Below are positions 60,227 to 64,000 of a DNA stretch of 64,000 nucleotides, piece by piece. Every line of letters starts with the position of its first letter. Position 1 is the stretch's first letter. The DNA is taken from NCBI RefSeq assembly GCF_030253575.1, contig NC_080564.1, forward strand, positions 24,762,001 through 24,826,000, in the 5' to 3' direction. The notes beneath the pieces are model-generated. The model had not been told where the DNA came from, did no database searches, and saw only the letters and a program-made list of their open reading frames with translations. The translations under genes and the position numbers were made by a program. The DNA is from Rhododendron vialii. Taxonomy: Eukaryota > Streptophyta > Magnoliopsida > Ericales > Ericaceae.

Positions 60227-62117
60227 GACTTTTCAGACTTCTGCGTAACAGAAATATGGAGACCTATTCAACATAACACAAATTAAGGCAACAACCGTCA
60301 CATGCATAATGGATACTTTTACGATAAAGCAATGTTTACTTGAGTGCATTCCCAAAAACTTGATTCTGAAAGTACTGTTTGGTCAACTTGGAAACGGAAA
60401 TGTTTCGGACACAAGGTAAATTCACATATAAAGAGGAACTATGGAAATCTTTGCAAGCAAAATCTAAAAACCAAATTTGGGATTCCATAATTCATAACAA
60501 ATAACATAATTAAACATGCTAAGATCTACATGTCTCTCATTAACATAAAGGGGCACACACAAGTGTACAATACGAATTAAAACACCCTGCAAACCAAAAG
60601 TAGTTAAATTAATGCCAAACCATACATTCATAATAGACAAAAGAACAATATTCTTAACCTGATATGATTCCAACTTCAGACCAAGTAGGATATTCAATTA
60701 TTTCTCCACAACACACAATTATAACTGAGAGCCGTAACGAAGAAAGGTAAAAAATTCACAAGGTGTGGGAGGCCCTTTGGAAAAAAAGTTAAGAACTTTT
60801 CTTTTTTCCATTTTCTATATGTTGTCCAATTTTTAAGAAACTTAAGGCTAATGAATATGAAGGTGCATGAATTTTTGAAGCTAAAAAACGAGACATATTA
60901 AGTGTCAGGCCCATTTGGGGAAGGGGGTTTGTCATTACATCGCATATGAGAACCTACAGAATACAAGATTCTAGTGGTTGTAGGGATGAATAAAATGAAG
61001 AAAACAAAGTAAAACGCACAATCTTTATGAAAGCAAGGTACATATACTAAACAAGTAGTATAAGAGACTTAACATGATTGTTTCTCCTCTTTCTCCTTTC
61101 CACTTTCCCGGGATCTGGTTCCCCAAAAAATTCATCTACTAAATCTTAGAGCGAAAGAAGGGATTTTAAGTTGAAGAATTTAAATGTTCACATCCCCAAT
61201 TGTCTAACCTAAATTCATGATTCCAGTTCAGTTCTTAGGAACTGCACAACAAGCTTAAGCAAATATATGAAAGTTCCCAAGACAACAAAATGCAGCCAAG
61301 TTGGGCGACTTGACAAACATCAATTAACTACAAAGGATAGAATAGGCGGAATTTCACAGTTGAGTTTGCCAGGAAATGGACACTTACAGGAAACTTATGA
61401 CAACAGCTAATGCTAATGCTAATATAATGATGAGTTACAAAAATTGTTTGAAATGAATCACAACAGTCGAAAGAGAGCTATTCACTAAATACTGCTACTT
61501 CAAACTCTTATTTCAGGATGTACAAACACAATAGATAATGGTGCTTGCAGAGAAATCCAAATAAAATGTTGTGTGAACTCCAAAAGAAAGGAAACAAGAG
61601 TTCGACAGAAATGCAGCAAAACCAGCCACCACAAATGTGATGACACTGAACAGAAGTCCAATCAGTATCAAAGTTTTCACTACGTTATCCAAATGTTGAC
61701 CGATGGCCGATTCCAAACCTTTTGTTTCGTTGGCCACACTTCATTCTAGGAATTCTATCCGGCCAAAGCATCCCAAGCAATCTTAAAAGAATAGATGAAC
61801 AAAACCATGTCCAATACACAATCCATTCAGCAGTCGGAATTTTTTCTCGGAACAACCTAACTGGCTATCAATTTCTATAATTATAGCCTTTTTAAGAACT
61901 AATACCACTGAGTTCAAACAGAGCCAGACATCGAGCAAACCCATGTTTTTACGTACACACATATACTAATCTATGGGTTCGAAAAAATAAACCCAGAAGC
62001 AGAAATCAGTCACAGGACACAAATAAGAAAAGCATCAGTGTCACCCATAAAGAAACTAGAGCGAAGAAAGGGCAGAGTTTGGAACTGGTGACGAGATCAT
62101 TGAGTTGGGTATTTACC

Positions 62118-62240
62118 TTTGACTCGGTTATGCGATTCCGGCAAGAAATTGAGACACAGTACCACGGCCGCGAGGGCTTTGACGTCCGCTAATTAGAAAA
62201 GGCAGATGGTGGGCTCGCTAGCAGAAACAATGGGGTGTGT
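62118..62240 (-). other. Probable non-coding first exon of PIN4
   Basis: Minus-strand sequence ends in CGAGTCAAAG|GTAAATACCC near 62117, a good donor, and a matching acceptor lies just before the PIN4 start codon at about 60240. The upstream limit is not visible. The intron (about 1.9 kb) holds a membrane-like frame at 61513-61737 that I do not call a gene. Confidence 0.5.
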
Positions 62241-63676
62241 AGAGAGAATTTATCATCTGTGTAAGAAACACGGCCACTACATGGTTGAATTACAGTCACA
62301 CCCCCTCAATATACTTTAAATATCACAGTCACACCCTCGAATCTCTGAGATACCACTGCCACCCCCTGTCATCCCAAACTTTGTTAACGGACTCAGGAAC
62401 CCACTACTAAAATCCAGCCCTGGCATAAGCCCTCTAGGGCATCGCCTAGGGCCTCCAGTTTTTGGCCCATTATTAGAGTTTGCAAATTGGTAAACATATT
62501 AAATATAATTTACGTCTAACATTGGGAGTAAGCTCGCGTAGTCAAGAAGAAAGATGCTTGCACAATAAATGTCCGGTTGAATGTTCTAGACTAGCCCTCA
62601 ACATTTTTTTTACACCAGCACAATGTTTAGTCTTTAGACTCTGTACAAACACTTACAGTTGAGGAATGTCGGTTGAGATTTTGATCTCCTGACCAAAGCA
62701 TTTGTGAAAACGTTTCAACTAGGGATGAAATCGGTTCGGGCCGGTCGGGAATTTCAAGTATAGCAGACATCAGTTCGGTCCAGAATTGATGCACAACGAT
62801 TCCGGCTTGAATATTCGGGGGATTTGAAACTTTATTGCATGCGTGGCCTATTTGAAGGGATACTAAGATGAATAAGTCTTGTTCCAATCTATAGTTAGGG
62901 ATTCATTCCGAAAGAGGTTCTTCAGCGGGAAGCAGCGAAAGAGGTTAATAGTGTGAAAGTTGTGAGTTTTTAACACTAGGATTTTTATGTCTGGTAAACT
63001 AATAAATGGGCACAACAGTGGAAGTCTACGCCCACCGCTCAACTTTTACCGCTCCCCCAACGCTCTCAATTTCACCATCCAAAAGTGTTTTGAATGGCCC
63101 GAATCATTGATTGCCAAAACAAACGATGAGACGTTGAGCGGTGAAATAGAGTGGTAGGCGTAGCACCACTATTACAAAAAAGCTTTTTTTGTAACTTCTC
63201 TTTAAGATTGAGCACGCATCCTCTCTCTACCCACCATGCTTCCCTCTCTCGTACCACGGTACCACCACACTCTGCCAATAAAAAAGTAAAAAAGAAAAAG
63301 ACCAGACATCCTCTTCACCTCATCAGTATGCCAAATACTGACTCATTGGCACCGTGTTGCAAAGGCCTGCAAGTAGTCCAGACCAAAACGGTATAAACCT
63401 ATTTCCGGCAATTGAGATGCGAAAGCATATCAGATTAGCTATCAAAAAACTATTTCAGCTTGAAATACATCCTCAATAATGCAGTCCACAATTCTTGCAT
63501 CTTTTCTCCCCCCAAACCCTGAACATGTTTATTTCCATAACCAATATCAGTAATTTGCATTCAGCAAGAAAATATGAACCAGAGAACCCTAGAGCATGTT
63601 TTGATCTTTTCTTTCTGAGAAGCCTAGGGCATTGCCCGATGAGGTTAAATAAAACACCATCCAGGCATCTACTCTC
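62241..63676. other. Spacer between PIN4 and the right-edge gene
   Basis: PIN4 promoter region followed by AT-rich sequence. Short frames at 62627-62887 and 63072-63278 show no recognisable protein features. Confidence 0.5.
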
Positions 63677-63799
63677 CTAGTCTGAATCTGATAATGGCAT
63701 CTGGTACGCATCTTTTGGTTCCATGTCAGTGATGGAAGGGGGAAGATCTTGGTTTGACGTAGTTGTTGGGTTGCGTCTCCGCTTTGGTCCGTCTCCGTC
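63677..63799 (-). CDS. Last exon of an unrecognised gene (partial)
   Basis: On the minus strand a good acceptor (GGAAATTCCAG at 63800-63810) opens 41 codons ending TAG at 63677. The peptide has a basic start (GPKRRRNPTTT), then DLPPSITDMEPKDAYQMPL and an acidic end (SDSD). The upstream exons would lie partly within 63840-64000 and beyond the window. I do not recognise the family; the basic patch could be a nuclear signal, but that is a guess. Confidence 0.4.
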   Translation of the reverse strand, partial: DGDGPKRRRNPTTTSNQDLPPSITDMEPKDAYQMPLSDSD

Positions 63800-64000
63800 C
63801 TGGAATTTCCATTCAGTGATTAACCAAGTATACAGAAAGCAGAGGAAAATATAAATTCATAATGTACCTCTACTCATGCTTATCCAAGTTGCAATCCAGT
63901 GGATTACAAGGTAATGCATGAAAATTAAAATTACTGATGCTGATATTTTCGTTTTTGGACTGGAAGAGATAGTGAAGATGCCCTTGATTACGAGATTTTG

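Noticed and set aside
61513-61737. Minus-strand frame with a membrane-like helix (TLILIGLLFSVITFVVAGF) in the PIN4 leader intron
   Set aside because: It has no ATG (GTG at 61737, with a stop just upstream) and no recognised family. It could be a gene fragment or an exon of an unknown transcript, but support is too thin.

Overview
The window reads as nuclear DNA of a flowering plant, most likely a dicot. The genes are split by long AT-rich introns. They encode plant-specific or plant-typical proteins: xyloglucan glycosyltransferases, pentatricopeptide-repeat (PPR) proteins, a plastid-targeted ribulose-phosphate epimerase and a NEN exonuclease. The spaces between and inside genes are filled with plant transposons. 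I cannot name the species.

Layout. 1-0.55 kb: possible 3' end of an unrecognised plus-strand gene. 2.5-3.9 kb (-): intronless XXT5-like xyloglucan xylosyltransferase. 4-9.3 kb: transposon-rich spacer with a non-autonomous Mutator-like element that carries further repeats. 9.3-16.1 kb (-): six-exon NEN exonuclease gene; one intron holds a 2 kb cluster of fold-back elements. 16.1-20.9 kb: spacer with decayed small transposons. 21.0-31.6 kb (+): a P-class PPR gene split by a complete, very young Ty3/gypsy chromovirus-type LTR retrotransposon (21606-30213, itself on the minus strand). 33.5-35.0 kb (+): a second PPR gene (E class) with a C-terminal frameshift. 36.4-43.5 kb (-): nine-exon plastid ribulose-5-phosphate 3-epimerase (RPE). 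43.5-49.5 kb: spacer with a cellulose-synthase-like gene fragment and an odd array of about 50 copies of an 11-mer. 49.6-54.1 kb (+): two-exon FUT1-like xyloglucan fucosyltransferase. 55.6-62.2 kb (-): PIN4-type parvulin prolyl isomerase with a solo LTR in an intron. 63.7 kb (-): last exon of an unrecognised gene that leaves the window.

The order NEN, PPR, RPE matches, from memory, the Arabidopsis neighbours AT5G61390 (NEN2), AT5G61400 (PPR) and AT5G61410 (RPE), so the centre of the window looks like an old conserved block expanded by transposons. XXT5 and FUT1 both build xyloglucan side chains in the Golgi. RPE serves the Calvin cycle and pentose phosphate pathway in plastids. The PPR proteins would act on organellar RNA.

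I found no new defence or biosynthetic system. The most notable points are the recent retrotransposon hit in the conserved PPR gene, a probable GC-AG intron in RPE, a ghost copy of an exon edge in the NEN gene, the nested Mutator-like element, and the 11-mer array. Exon borders were set by eye from splice sites and reading-frame agreement with known families.
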